Of a DNA stretch of 64,000 nucleotides, positions 41,645 to 51,678 are shown one piece after another; the stretch's first letter is position 1, and every line of letters begins with the position of its first letter. The translations under genes were made by a program, and so were the position numbers. Source of the DNA: Pantoea sp. Eser. GTDB taxonomy: Bacteria > Pseudomonadota > Gammaproteobacteria > Enterobacterales > Enterobacteriaceae. Location: assembly GCA_009830035.1 (NCBI GenBank), contig SZZY01000002.1, positions 62,001 through 126,000 on the forward strand, read 5' to 3'. The notes beneath the pieces were generated by a model, which was not told the origin of the DNA, made no database searches, and was given only the letters and a program-made list of their open reading frames with translations.

Positions 41645-42523
41645 ATGAGAAAGGTAAAAATTGGATTGGCTCTGGGTTCTGGAGCGGCCAAAGGATGGGC
41701 ACATATGGGCGTAATTAAGGCGCTTGAGCACGCCGGAATTGAAGTCGATGTGGTGGCGGGATGTTCAGCCGGCGCGCTGGTCGGCTCGGCCTATGTTAAT
41801 AACCGCTTGCCGCTGATGGAACAATGGGTCAGCGCGTTTCGTTACTGGGATGTCATTCGCCTGATGGATGTGTTGTGGCAGCGCGGGGGATTATTGCGCG
41901 GCGAGCGGGTATTCAATCATGTCCGGCAGTTAATCTCCAATGACACCATTGAAACCTGCGGTAAACCCTTTGGCGTGGTCGCGACTAACCTCAGTACCGG
42001 CCGTGAGCTGTGGCTGACTGAAGGCGATTTGCATCAGGCGTGCGGGCATCCTGCAGTATGCCACGTTTATTACCGCCCGTGGGCTACAATGGGTATTGGC
42101 TGGTGGATGGTGCCGTGGTTAATCCGGTGCTGATTTCATTAACGCGTGCCCTGGGCGCTGACATTGTTATCGCCGTTGACCTGCAGCATGACGCGCATCT
42201 GATGCAGCAGGACCTGTTTTCCGTGACACCCCAGAACAGTGAAGAAGAAGCCGCCGCGGTGGCATTGAGCTGGAGCGGAAAGCTGCCAGCGTCTGGTGAA
42301 CTTTAGCCAGCGTCGTGCGTCCCAGACACCCGGAGCGATGGAGATCATGACCACCTCTATCCAGGTGCTGGAAAATCGCCTGAAGCGAAATCGTATGGCA
42401 GGCGATCCGCCCGATGTTCTGATTCAGCCCGTCTGTCCGCAAATTTCGACGCTGGACTTTCATCATCGCGCTGAAGAGGCTATCGAGGCAGGCAAGGCCG
42501 CCGTTGAGAAGAAAATGGATTAA
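41645..42523 (+). pseudogene. rssA: rssA, patatin-like phospholipase, frameshifted
   Basis: RssA is a patatin-family putative lipase co-encoded with rssB. The start is intact: RKVKIGLALGSGAAKGWAHMGVI has the oxyanion GxGxxxG-type region and AGCSAGALVG holds the nucleophile Ser (GxSxG). A base is missing near 42037 (HQA-M-RASCSMP), and the frame then runs MPRLLPPVGYNGYWLVDGAVVNP with the catalytic Asp (DGA). An extra base near 42287 shifts once more into MEIMTTSIQVLENRLKRNRMAGDPPDVLIQP. The two shifts cancel in total length. Inactive as written. rssB follows. Confidence 0.88.
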
Positions 42524-42649
42524 CTGTTACCACTGGTCCGTGGCAGATAATCAGGTTGTTCATTCTCAGATGTTACTTCGGGCAATTCTGAAAGGCGCAA
42601 CTGCGTTTTATGAACCACTATTTAAATATATGGTACGCAGGGGGAAAGA

Positions 42650-43666
42650 ATGGAAAAACCACTAATCGGCAAAAAGATACTCATTGTCGAAGATGAGGCT
42701 GTTTTCCGTTCGTTGCTGGACCAATTTTTGTTATCGATGGGTGCTGTGACGTTACAAGCGGAAGATGGTCTGGAAGCAATTGCACAACTACAACAGCATA
42801 CTGTCGACCTGATAATTTGCGATCTGGAGATGCCGCGCATGAGCGGTACCCAGTTCGTTGAGCATATTCGTACCCGTGGCAATGCGGTACCGATTTTGAT
42901 CATCTCAGCAACCGAAAACATGTCTGATATCGCCCACGTGCTGCGCCTTGGGGTGCAGGATGTGCTGCTGAAACCGCTGAAAAACTTTGAGCGCTTCCGT
43001 GAAGCGGTCTATGAGTGTCTTTATCCCTCAATGTTCACCTCTAAAGTGGAGGAGGACGAACAGCTGTTCCAGGACTGGGATGCACTGGTGCGCGATCCGA
43101 AAGCGGCCGCCAAGTTGCTTAAGCAGCTTCAGCCGCCGGTGCAACAAACCATCGCCAACTGTCGGGTCAACTATCGCCAGCTCACCATGGCCGAGCAGCC
43201 TGGCCTGGTGCTGGATATCGCCGCTCTCTCTGATAAAGACCTGACATTTTACTGTCTGGACGTCACCCGGGCGGGCGGCAACGGGGTACTGGCCGCGTTG
43301 CTGTTGCGTGCGCTGTTCAACGGCTTGCTGCAGGAGCAGCTGTCGGGGCAAAAACAGCGTTTACCGGAACTCAATGGCCTGCTCAGACAGGTCAATTTGC
43401 TGTTACGTCAGGCCAATCTGAGCGGCCAGTTCCCGTTACTGGTAGGGTATTATCACCGCGGATTAAAAAATCTCATCCTGGTTTCAGCCGGTTTAAATGC
43501 CACGCTCCATGTTAATGCCCATCAGATTCAACTCAGCAACGGCGTGCCTCTCGGCACCATGGGAAGCACCCATCTTAATCAGATCAGTCAGCGTGCCGAA
43601 AACTGGCAGTGCCACGTCTGGGGCGCGGGCGGGCGCATTCGTCTGATGCTATCGGCTAAAGAATAA
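42650..43666 (+). CDS. rssB: RssB, sigma-S recognition response regulator
   Basis: RssB delivers RpoS to ClpXP for degradation during growth. The 338-residue product has an N-terminal receiver domain: ILIVEDEAVFRSLLDQF, the phosphorylation-site Asp in LIICDLEMPRMSG near residue 58, and the conserved Thr/Ser (LIISATENM) and Lys (VLLKPLKN). The C-terminal half is PP2C-like (VLDIAALSDKDLTFYCLDVTRAGGNGVLAALLLRALFNGLLQEQ). E. coli RssB is 337. Intact although upstream rssA is broken, so sigma-S turnover and the yeaGH stress genes still have their regulator. Confidence 0.96.
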   Translation: MEKPLIGKKILIVEDEAVFRSLLDQFLLSMGAVTLQAEDGLEAIAQLQQHTVDLIICDLEMPRMSGTQFVEHIRTRGNAVPILIISATENMSDIAHVLRLGVQDVLLKPLKNFERFREAVYECLYPSMFTSKVEEDEQLFQDWDALVRDPKAAAKLLKQLQPPVQQTIANCRVNYRQLTMAEQPGLVLDIAALSDKDLTFYCLDVTRAGGNGVLAALLLRALFNGLLQEQLSGQKQRLPELNGLLRQVNLLLRQANLSGQFPLLVGYYHRGLKNLILVSAGLNATLHVNAHQIQLSNGVPLGTMGSTHLNQISQRAENWQCHVWGAGGRIRLMLSAKE

Positions 43667-43859
43667 ACAGCAAAAATTAATTTAATCTGGCGCTGGAGAC
43701 AGGGCCAGAAGTTAGCTTTACACTTGGGTAATAGTCTTAATTTCGAAGGTTTCAGTTCTTCCAGGATAAATCCGTTCGATACTAACTGATATACTCATTT
43801 CCGAATTTAAACCGACATATCAAGTATTAACTTGAACGGCCTATAAGAGAGGTATCTTA

Positions 43860-44768
43860 ATGTCTGCCTATAAGTCCAAAGTAAAGAAAGCGGTAATCCC
43901 GGTAGCGGGTCTGGGTACGCGCATGCTCCCAGCCACTAAAGCGATTCCGAAAGAGATGTTACCGCTTGTTGATAAGCCGTTAATCCAGTATGTCGTTAAC
44001 GAGTGTATTGCTGCCGGCATCAACGAAATTGTGCTGGTGACTCACTCTTCTAAAAACGCCATCGAAAACCACTTCGATACCAGCTTCGAACTGGAATCTA
44101 TGCTGGAAAAACGCGTTAAGCGTCAGCTGCTGGATGAAATCCAGTCAATCTGCCCGCCACACGTTACCATCATGCAGGTTCGTCAGGGCATCGCTAAAGG
44201 CCTGGGCCACGCGGTTATGTGTGCACATTCATTAGTGGGGGATGAGCCCGTTGCCGTGATCCTGCCAGACGTGATCATCGACGAATACGAATCTAACCCA
44301 ACCAAAGATAACCTGGCAGAAATGCTGAGCCGTTATGAAGAGTCTGGCCGTAGCCAGATCATGGTTGAGCCGGTTGCTGATGTGACTGCGTACGGTGTTG
44401 TAGATTGCCAAGGCGCAGAACTGAACCCAGGCGACAGCGCACCAATGGTCGGTGTCGTTGAGAAGCCAAAAGCGGCAGAAGCGCCATCTAACCTGGCCGT
44501 TGTGGGTCGTTATGTTCTTTCAGCTGATATCTGGCCACTGCTGGCGAAAACGCCTCCAGATGCAGGCGGCGAAGTTCAGTTAACTGACTCTATCGCGATG
44601 CTGATGGAAAAAGAGACCGTTGAAGCCTATCACCTGAAAGGTGTGAGCCATGACTGCGGTAACAAACTGGGCTACATGCAGGCTTTCGTTGAGTACGGTG
44701 TTCGTCATCCGGTACTGGGCAAAGATTTTTCTGAATGGCTCGATGGCGCGGTTGGCAACAAAAAGTAA
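43860..44768 (+). CDS. galU: GalU, UTP-glucose-1-phosphate uridylyltransferase
   Basis: GalU makes UDP-glucose, the precursor for UDP-galactose, UDP-glucuronate, trehalose and exopolysaccharide. The 302-residue product has the nucleotide-binding signature [34 protein letters not shown] near residues 10-43 and [21 protein letters not shown]. coli GalU is also 302. AGAGAGG before the ATG is a good RBS. ugd follows 22 bases on and an epimerase after that, so this is probably one UDP-sugar operon with a terminator at 47171. Intact. Confidence 0.97.
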   Translation: MSAYKSKVKKAVIPVAGLGTRMLPATKAIPKEMLPLVDKPLIQYVVNECIAAGINEIVLVTHSSKNAIENHFDTSFELESMLEKRVKRQLLDEIQSICPPHVTIMQVRQGIAKGLGHAVMCAHSLVGDEPVAVILPDVIIDEYESNPTKDNLAEMLSRYEESGRSQIMVEPVADVTAYGVVDCQGAELNPGDSAPMVGVVEKPKAAEAPSNLAVVGRYVLSADIWPLLAKTPPDAGGEVQLTDSIAMLMEKETVEAYHLKGVSHDCGNKLGYMQAFVEYGVRHPVLGKDFSEWLDGAVGNKK

Positions 44769-44790
44769 TTCATAAACACAGGATAACTCG

Positions 44791-46131
44791 ATGAAAGTCA
44801 CTGTATTTGGTATCGGCTATGTCGGTCTGGTTCAGGCTGCGGTGTTGGCCGAAGTCGGACATGACGTTCTCTGCATTGATGTCGACGAAAAGAAAGTCGA
44901 AAATCTGAAAAAAGGCATCATTCCTATTTTCGAACCAGGTTTAACGCCGCTGGTAATGTCCAATTACGAAGCGGGTCGTCTGAAGTTCAGCACCGATGCT
45001 GAGCTGGGCGTAAACCATGGTGTTATGCAGTTTATTGGAGTCGGTACCCCCCCGGATGAAGACGGCTCTGCCGATCTGAAATATGTTACCGCTGTAGCGC
45101 GCACCATTGCGCAATACATGAACGATCACAAAGTGGTTATCGACAAATCAACCGTTCCGGTTGGCACAGCAGACAAAGTGCGTGCAGTGATGACGGAAGC
45201 GCTTAAAGCGCGTGACGCTAACATCACTTTCGATGTGGTCTCTAATCCTGAATTCCTCAAGGAAGGCGCGGCGGTTTATGACTGCATGCGTCCAGAGCGC
45301 ATCGTTGTCGGCACCGATAACGATGAAGTGGTTGAACTGTTACGCGAGCTCTATAAGCCGTTTAACCGCAATCGCGATCGTATGATCATGATGGATATCC
45401 GCAGCGCAGAGCTGACCAAGTATGCCGCAAACTGCATGCTGGCGACCAAAATCAGCTTTATGAACGAGATCTCCAATCTGGCTGAGCGCTTAGGCGCGGA
45501 TATTGAAAAAGTACGCCAGGGTATCGGCTCTGATCCCCGCATTGGCTACCACTTCATCTATCCGGGCTGTGGATACGGCGGTTCCTGCTTCCCCAAAGAT
45601 GTGCAGGCGCTGATCCGTACCGCAGAGTCTATTGGCTATAAGCCTCGCCTGTTACAGGCGGTGGAAGATGTCAATGACAGCCAGAAGACCAAGCTGCCGA
45701 CCTTCATTAAGCGTCATTTCGGCGACGATCTGAGCGGCAAGACCTTTGCCCTTTGGGGTCTGTCATTCAAGCCGAATACCGACGATATGCGTGAAGCCTC
45801 CAGCCGCGTGCTGATGGAAACCCTGTGGAAAGCCGGTGCTTCTGTCCAGGCGTTTGACCCTGAAGCGATGGATGAAGCGCAGCGCATCTATGGTCACCGC
45901 AGCGATCTTAAGCTGATGGGAACCAAAGAAGCGGCACTGCAGGGCGCTGATGGCCTGGTCATTTGTACGGAGTGGCAAAACTTCCGTGCACCTGACTTTG
46001 ACGTCATCAAAAATGCACTGAAAGAACCCGTGATTTTTGATGGTCGTAACCTGTATGATCCAGAGCGTACCAGCAAACGCGGATTCGTTTATTATGCAAT
46101 CGGCCGCGGAGCGTCTATTCAAATTGCGTAA
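44791..46131 (+). CDS. ugd: UDP-glucose 6-dehydrogenase
   Basis: Ugd oxidises UDP-glucose to UDP-glucuronate with two NAD. The 446-residue product has the Rossmann start [19 protein letters not shown], a middle domain with [26 protein letters not shown], the catalytic-Cys region [17 protein letters not shown] and the C-terminal domain [17 protein letters not shown]. It lies between galU and an epimerase, a layout typical of Pantoea and Erwinia, whereas E. coli ugd lies elsewhere. The product feeds capsule synthesis or lipid A aminoarabinose. Intact. Confidence 0.96.
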   Translation: MKVTVFGIGYVGLVQAAVLAEVGHDVLCIDVDEKKVENLKKGIIPIFEPGLTPLVMSNYEAGRLKFSTDAELGVNHGVMQFIGVGTPPDEDGSADLKYVTAVARTIAQYMNDHKVVIDKSTVPVGTADKVRAVMTEALKARDANITFDVVSNPEFLKEGAAVYDCMRPERIVVGTDNDEVVELLRELYKPFNRNRDRMIMMDIRSAELTKYAANCMLATKISFMNEISNLAERLGADIEKVRQGIGSDPRIGYHFIYPGCGYGGSCFPKDVQALIRTAESIGYKPRLLQAVEDVNDSQKTKLPTFIKRHFGDDLSGKTFALWGLSFKPNTDDMREASSRVLMETLWKAGASVQAFDPEAMDEAQRIYGHRSDLKLMGTKEAALQGADGLVICTEWQNFRAPDFDVIKNALKEPVIFDGRNLYDPERTSKRGFVYYAIGRGASIQIA

Positions 46132-46145
46132 TTAACGAGGGATTT

Positions 46146-47153
46146 ATGAACTTTCTGGCCACCGGCGTCGCAGGCTTTATTGGTTTTCACGTTAGCCAAC
46201 GTCTGCTGGCCGCCGGTCACCAGGTTGTCGGTATCGACAACCTGAATGATTATTATGACGTAAACCTTAAGCATGCCCGTCTGAATCTGATCAAAGCCGA
46301 TCCGGCTTTTACCTTTATTGATATTGATCTGGCTGACAGTGACGCAATCGCGTCACTGTTTAAGCAACAGCAGTTCCAGCGCGTGATTCATTTAGGCGCC
46401 CAGGCGGGTGTTCGCTATTCAATAGAGAATCCCCACGCCTACGGCGACGCTAATCTGATTGGCCACCTCAACATTCTTGAGGGCTGCCGTCATCATAAAA
46501 TCGAACATCTGCTTTATGCATCCTCCAGTTCGGTTTATGGCCTGAATCGTAAAATGCCTTTCTCCACCGAAGATAGTGTTGACCATCCGGTTTCGTTATA
46601 TGCGGCGACCAAGAAAGCTAACGAGTTAATGTCACATACTTACTCGCATCTTTACCAGCTGCCGACCACCGGCCTGCGGTTCTTTACCGTTTATGGTCCG
46701 TGGGGCCGGCCGGATATGGCATTATTCAAATTCACCCGGGCGATGATTGCGGGTGAATCGATTGATGTTTATAACCAGGGCCAGATGAAACGCGATTTCA
46801 CCTATATTGATGACATTGCGGAAGCGATTGTTCGTTTGCAGGATGTTATTCCGCAGGCGGATGAAAACTGGACGGTAGAGGCGGGATCGCCAGCCACCAG
46901 TTCAGCGCCTTATCGGGTTTATAATATTGGTAATAGTCAGCCAGTCACGCTGATCAACTATATCGAAGCCATCGAGAAAGCATTGGGTATTACGGCGGTT
47001 AAGAATCTGCTGCCAATGCAGCCTGGTGATGTGCTGGAGACCAGCGCCGACACCGAAGCACTGTTTAAGGCGATCGGTTTTAAACCGCAAACCGGTGTAG
47101 AAGAGGGCGTCAAGCGCTTTGTTGACTGGTATCGGGACTTCTATCAGGTCTGA
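46146..47153 (+). CDS. UDP-sugar epimerase, probably UDP-glucuronate 4-epimerase
   Basis: A 335-residue extended short-chain dehydrogenase. The dinucleotide fold is LATGVAGFIGFHVSQRLLAAGH (Ala-Thr-Gly where Val-Thr-Gly-Ala-Ala is usual). The active site is the SSSVYGLN and YAATKKAN (YxxxK) pair near residues 125-160, then FFTVYGPWGRPDMALF. These traits and the 5' neighbour ugd point to UDP-glucuronate to UDP-galacturonate conversion (CapI/WbnF/Gla group). A different 4-epimerase substrate is possible. It is the last gene of the galU-ugd operon, followed by a terminator. Intact. Confidence 0.88.
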   Translation: MNFLATGVAGFIGFHVSQRLLAAGHQVVGIDNLNDYYDVNLKHARLNLIKADPAFTFIDIDLADSDAIASLFKQQQFQRVIHLGAQAGVRYSIENPHAYGDANLIGHLNILEGCRHHKIEHLLYASSSSVYGLNRKMPFSTEDSVDHPVSLYAATKKANELMSHTYSHLYQLPTTGLRFFTVYGPWGRPDMALFKFTRAMIAGESIDVYNQGQMKRDFTYIDDIAEAIVRLQDVIPQADENWTVEAGSPATSSAPYRVYNIGNSQPVTLINYIEAIEKALGITAVKNLLPMQPGDVLETSADTEALFKAIGFKPQTGVEEGVKRFVDWYRDFYQV

Positions 47154-47170
47154 CTCATAAAATAAAAAAA

Positions 47171-47192
47171 GGAAGCGCAGGCTTCTTTTTTG
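47171..47192 (+). terminator. terminator of the galU-ugd-epimerase operon
   Basis: GAAGC and GCTTC pair around GCAG, then TTTTTT. It follows the epimerase stop by 18 bases. Confidence 0.75.
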
Positions 47193-47236
47193 TTATCTCT
47201 GAGGGTAATCAGTCGTCAGAAGCGAAGTTCGACCGG

Positions 47237-47647
47237 TTATAAGAGCAGAAAATCGTCTAACTGTTTACCTTGCTCTTCCAGTGCTTTTTTAATCACTGCT
47301 GGCGTGCGACCCTGACCCGTCCAGGTTCTGGTTTCGCCTTTTTCATCAACATACTTATATTTTGCCGGACGAACTGAACGGTTGCCTTTGCCGGCGACTT
47401 TGTTGTCTGACAGGGAGCCAAGCAATTCATTCAGATCGATGCCGTCCGCCAGCAGCATTTCACGATACTGTTCCAGTTTACGTGCACGCTCGGCATTCTC
47501 TGCCTGAGTCAGTGACTCCTCTTCGCGGCGTTCTTTTACCACCACTTCAAGTTTTTCCAGCATCTCTTCCAGCGAGTCAATCGGATACTCTCTAGCCTGA
47601 GCACGCAGCGTACGGATATTATTAAGAACTTTTAGTGCTTCGCTCAT
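47237..47647 (-). CDS. hns: H-NS, nucleoid-structuring protein
   Basis: H-NS silences AT-rich DNA. The 136-residue product has an N-terminal coiled-coil dimerisation domain ([40 protein letters not shown]), a linker and the C-terminal DNA-binding domain with [28 protein letters not shown], including the QGR minor-groove hook. The ATG at 47647 follows AGGAC. It is divergent from tdk with a 402-base gap, as in E. coli. E. coli H-NS is 137. Intact. Confidence 0.97.
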   Translation of the reverse strand: MSEALKVLNNIRTLRAQAREYPIDSLEEMLEKLEVVVKERREEESLTQAENAERARKLEQYREMLLADGIDLNELLGSLSDNKVAGKGNRSVRPAKYKYVDEKGETRTWTGQGRTPAVIKKALEEQGKQLDDFLLL

Positions 47648-48049
47648 TGTCCTGGTCTCTGAATAATAAAAAAGTTGTTTTGCCCGACAATAGTAGAGGC
47701 GGTAATAAATAACTTCAACACAAATTAATATTAAAGCGCGACGGGAAAATAAAAGAGAGCAAAGATTATTCTTCAGAATAATTTACTTTTTAGCCGGTTA
47801 ATGCCTATTTTTGTGTCATCTTTAAAAGACGTAAATTTAATACATTAATTACATCCGTGAAAAAGACCGGATGTTGTTGGGGTTAATATCCAGGCTGCCT
47901 GCTCAGGCAGGCAGCGGTTCGGCCTGAGTTTTTGCCCGCGCAGGGCGGCCAGTTCCGAACATTATTCAGCGGCTACCCGCTAAGTTTTAGCGGCGCTTTG
48001 TGCTAATATGTGCGCCATTCCGTTAAGTCCTGATGAAGAACCCGCTGCT
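47648..48049. other. 402-base divergent region, hns / tdk
   Basis: AT-rich next to hns, where autoregulatory H-NS sites and the hns promoter are expected. At 47894-47915 there is a perfect hairpin: GCTGCCTGC and GCAGGCAGC around TCAG. It sits about 135 bases before the tdk start with no T run, so it is not a clear terminator. An inverted repeat ATTATTC/GAATAAT lies near 47766-47782. No gene seen. Confidence 0.55.
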
Positions 48050-48678
48050 ATGGCCCAACTCTATTTCTACTACTCTGCGATGAATGCGGGTAAATCCACC
48101 GCTTTACTCCAGTCCTCCTACAACTACTAGGAACGGGGAATGCGAACCCTGGTCTACACCGCTGAAATTAACGATCGCTTTGGTGCAGGCACCGTCAGCT
48201 CGCGTATTGGCCTCTCTTCGCCTGCCTTGCTGTATAATGCAGATACTGCGCTTTACCGCGATATCGCCAAGGAGCACGCTGCTCAGCCGATTCATTGCGT
48301 GCTGGTCGATGTAAAGTCAGTTCCTGACCCGTGAGCAGGTGAAGGCCTTGTCAGACGTGGTCGACAACCTTGATATCCCGGTGCTCTGCTACGGTTTAAG
48401 AACCGATTTCCGCGGTGAGCTGTTTACCGGCAGCCAGTATCTGCTGGCGTGGGCTGACAAGCTGGTAGAACTGAAGACCATCGTCACTGTGGCCGCAAAG
48501 CCAGCACGGTGCTGCGGCTCGACGGCTCGACAGCGAGGGTAAACCGTTCAGTGAAGGTGAGCAGGTGGTGATAGGCGGCAATGAGCGCTATATCTCGGTG
48601 TGCCGCAAGCATTGCAAGCAGGCGATAGAGCAGGGGTCGCTGCAGGCGATTTACGGCGCACAAACGCCGCTGAACTGA
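48050..48678 (+). pseudogene. tdk: tdk, thymidine kinase, four lesions
   Basis: Tdk phosphorylates thymidine for salvage. The start and Walker A ([23 protein letters not shown]) are normal. TAG at 48128-48130 replaces the Gln of Y-Q-E-R-G. An extra T near 48310 breaks frame in [14 protein letters not shown], a T is missing near 48481 in KTICHCGRKAS, and an eight-base tandem duplication (48526-48541) breaks [10 protein letters not shown]. Undoing these gives 206 residues, against 205 in E. coli. The C-terminal zinc cysteines are otherwise present. Divergent from hns. Non-functional as written. Confidence 0.93.
48526..48541 (+). repeat. 8-base tandem duplication in tdk
   Basis: GGCTCGAC occurs twice in direct succession (48526-48533 and 48534-48541). 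One copy restores the reading frame. Confidence 0.9.
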
Positions 48679-48694
48679 AAATGCTGTGCCAGAA

Positions 48695-48725
48695 ATAAAA
48701 AAACCCGCCGAGGCGGGTTTTTTGT
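48695..48725. terminator. bidirectional terminator between tdk and adhE
   Basis: CCCGCC and GGCGGG pair around GA, with A7 before and T6 after, between convergent tdk and adhE. Confidence 0.85.
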
Positions 48726-48736
48726 TTGTCAGCCGA

Positions 48737-51218
48737 TTAGACGTTTTTTGCTTTCTTCTCGACCTTAACACCTTTTACCGGTTGCTCAACCACGGCTTCA
48801 GCGACGCTGGAGAAGGGTTCAACAAATTCGCGGCCATAATAAGTGTCCAGCATAATTTGTTTCAGCTCAGCAATCAGCGGATAACGTGGGTTAGCGCCGG
48901 TACACTGGTCATCGAATGCATCGTCTGCCAGCTTATCGACTTTCGCCAGGAAGTCCGCTTCCGCCACACCCGCTTCGCGGATAGAGGTCGGGATACCCAG
49001 TTGGGTTTTAAGCTCATCCAGCCACGCCAGCAGTTTTTCAATTTTCTGCGCGGTGCCGTCAGGCCTAAGTGGTCAGCGACTTCTGCGTAGCGACGACGTG
49101 CCTGCGGACGGTCATACTGGCTGAAAGCGGTCTGTTTAGTCGGGTTGTCGTTCGCGTTATAACGAATGACGTTGGCGATTAACAGCGAGTTAGCTAGGCC
49201 GTGTGGGATATGGAACTCTGATCCCAGTTTATGCGCCATGGAGTGACAAACCCCAAGGGAGGCGTTAGCAAAGGCGATACCGCCGATGGTTGCCGCATTG
49301 TGTACGCGTTCACGCGCCACCGGGTTTTTCGCGCCTTCGGCGTAGCTGGCTGGCAGGTTCTCTTTCAGCAGCTTAAGAGCCTGCAGCGCCTGACCGTCAG
49401 AGTATTCGTTAGCCAGCAATGAAACATAGGCTTCCAGCGCGTGGGTTACCGCATCCAGGCCGCCGAAGGCGCACAGGGAGCGCGGCATATCCATCACCAG
49501 GTTGGCATCGACAATCGCCATATCCGGGGTTAACGCATAGTCTGCCAGTGGGTATTTCTGGCCGGTGGCATCGTCGGTAACCACCGCCGAGGGCGATAAT
49601 CACGTCAGGTTTGAAGCTGTTCATCTGCTCAGCGCCTTTATGCACGATGCTCAGCGTAGGGTCTGCCTCAACTTCGAAGAACACTTCTGTCTCAACCCCG
49701 TGTGCTTTCAGCACGCGGGTTACCTGGTCGGCATAACCGTTGTTAAACAGGAAGCGGTCAGTGACGATGAACGCACGTTTGGCGCCATCCGAAGCCACCT
49801 CTTCCAGTGCAATTGGCAGAGAGCCACGACGGAAGTAGATGGATTTAGGAAGTTTATGCCACAACATATTTTCAGCTCGCTTGGCGACAGTTTTGGTATT
49901 GATCAGGTGTTTCGGGCCGACGTTTTCAGAGATAGAGTTACCGCCCCATGAACCACAACCCAGCGTCAGAGAAGGTGCCAGCTTAAAGTTGTAGAGGTCA
50001 CCGATACCGCCCTGTGAAGCCGGGGTATTGATCAGAATACGCGCGGTTTTCATTTTGTCGCCGAAGTAGTGAACGCGCTCGGTCTGGTTGTCCTAGTCGG
50101 TATACAGGCAGGAGGTGTGTCCGATACCGCCCATCGCCACCAGTTTTTCCGCTTTATCGACGGCATCGTGGAAATCTTTTGCCCGATACATCGCAAGGGT
50201 CGGGGAGAGTTTTTCGTGAGCGAACGGCTCAGACTCATCTACCAGCTGCACTTCACCAATCAGAATCTTGGTGCTCGGCGGCACGGTGATGCCCGCCATC
50301 TCGGCAATTTTAAACGCTGACTGACCGACAATCGCCGCATTCAGACTGTCGTTTTTCAGAATGATATTCTGTACCGCGTTCAGTTCAGCGCCCTGCAGCA
50401 GGTAGCCGCCATGGCTGGCAAAGCGTTCGCGCACCGCGTCATAGGCGGAATCCACCACAATCACTGACTGCTCAGAGGCACAAATCACGCCGTTATCGAA
50501 GGTTTTTGACATCAGGATAGAAGCCACGGCGCGTTTCACGTCGGCCGTTTCATCAATCACCACCGGCGTATTACCGGCACCCACACCGATAGCCGGTTTA
50601 CCTGAGCTGTAAGCTGCTTTCACTATGCCGGGTCCGCCGGTGGCCAGAATCAGGTTGATGTCAGGGTGATGCATTAACTGGTTAGACAGCTCTACAGAAG
50701 GCGTGTCAATCCAGCCGATAATATCTTTTGGCGCACCAGCCGCAATCGCTGCCTGCAACACGATATCCGCCGCTTTATTGGTGGCGTCTTTAGCGCGTGG
50801 GTGTGGCGAGAAGATAATTCCGTTACGGGTTTTAAGACTGATCAGTGCTTTGAAGATGGCGGTAGAGGTTGGGTTGGTGGTCGGCACGATGCCGCAAATC
50901 AGGCCAATTGGTTCAGAGATAGTGATGGTACCAAAAGTATCGTCGGTTGCTAACTACACCGCAGGTCTTTTCATCTTTGTAGGCGTTATAGATATATTCA
51001 GAAGCAAAATGATTTTTGATCACTTTATCTTCGACGATGCCCATGCCGGATTCAGCAACGGCCATCTTAGCGAGAGGAATTCGGGCATCTGCGGAGGCAA
51101 GCGCGGCAGCACGGAAAATGGTGTCAACCTGTTGTTGGGAAAAGTTGGCGTATTCACGCTGGGCTTTTTTTACACGTTCGACCAGTGCATTAAGTTCAGC
51201 GACATTAGTAACGGCCAT
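48737..51218 (-). pseudogene. adhE: adhE, aldehyde/alcohol dehydrogenase, four lesions
   Basis: AdhE reduces acetyl-CoA to ethanol through acetaldehyde and regenerates NAD in fermentation. The aldehyde dehydrogenase half has the catalytic Cys in VICASEQSV; the iron-alcohol dehydrogenase half has the His-rich region SMAHKLGSEFHIPHGLAN. An extra C near 50948 shifts frame after SEDDTFGT. TAG at 50093-50095 replaces a Gln in YTDQDNQ. About 194 bases are missing at 49580-49587 (SPMDAAKIMW through PFA). About 13 bases are missing at 49051-49059. Restoring them gives about 895 residues (E. coli 891). Convergent with tdk. Not functional. Confidence 0.94.
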
Positions 51219-51678
51219 GGTGTTCTCCTGAAGGAAGTTAAACTTTTTTAGTAAACAATCCTGCGTCCCGAGTATAGTCGCGCCTGGCTGGCGCGTTGGT
51301 TTGGGTCAGAACGCCCGGATTTTCAGATGTTTACTAAACTAGTCTGGTCTGGCAGTACCGGTGTTAAACCGTAATACTGTTAATCCTTCCGTTGCGAAAA
51401 GATTACCTGGTTTGAGGTACGGCAATTTTGATACAGATCAATTTGAACGCAAGCTGATACCTTTCAGCTGCACTTTTCGGCACCCGGTTGTTGAAACCGC
51501 TTGCGCCCCTGAAGGTGAGAATCACAGAGGCTAAAACCAGCTGCATTTTAATGTCTGGCGAAATGCGCTGAATCGGGCGCAGATCGGCAGAATAAATAGC
51601 TGTGCGCGCATCTGGCGTCAGGGCGCTTTTTCCCTTACATTAGGCGCGTTTTCCTCCCCCAGTAGTACGGAGTCTGTC
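51219..51678. other. 460-base divergent region, adhE / ychE
   Basis: Expected to hold the adhE control region and the ychE promoter. E. coli adhE is controlled by several global regulators and has a long leader, but I see no unambiguous site. Runs like TTTTTT and the sequence near 51610-51660 look like a ychE promoter area. No gene seen. Confidence 0.5.

Noticed and set aside
47894..47915. Terminator or riboswitch in the hns-tdk gap
   Set aside because: The hairpin is perfect but has no T run and no conserved aptamer-like core that I recognise; listed only as a hairpin in the gap.
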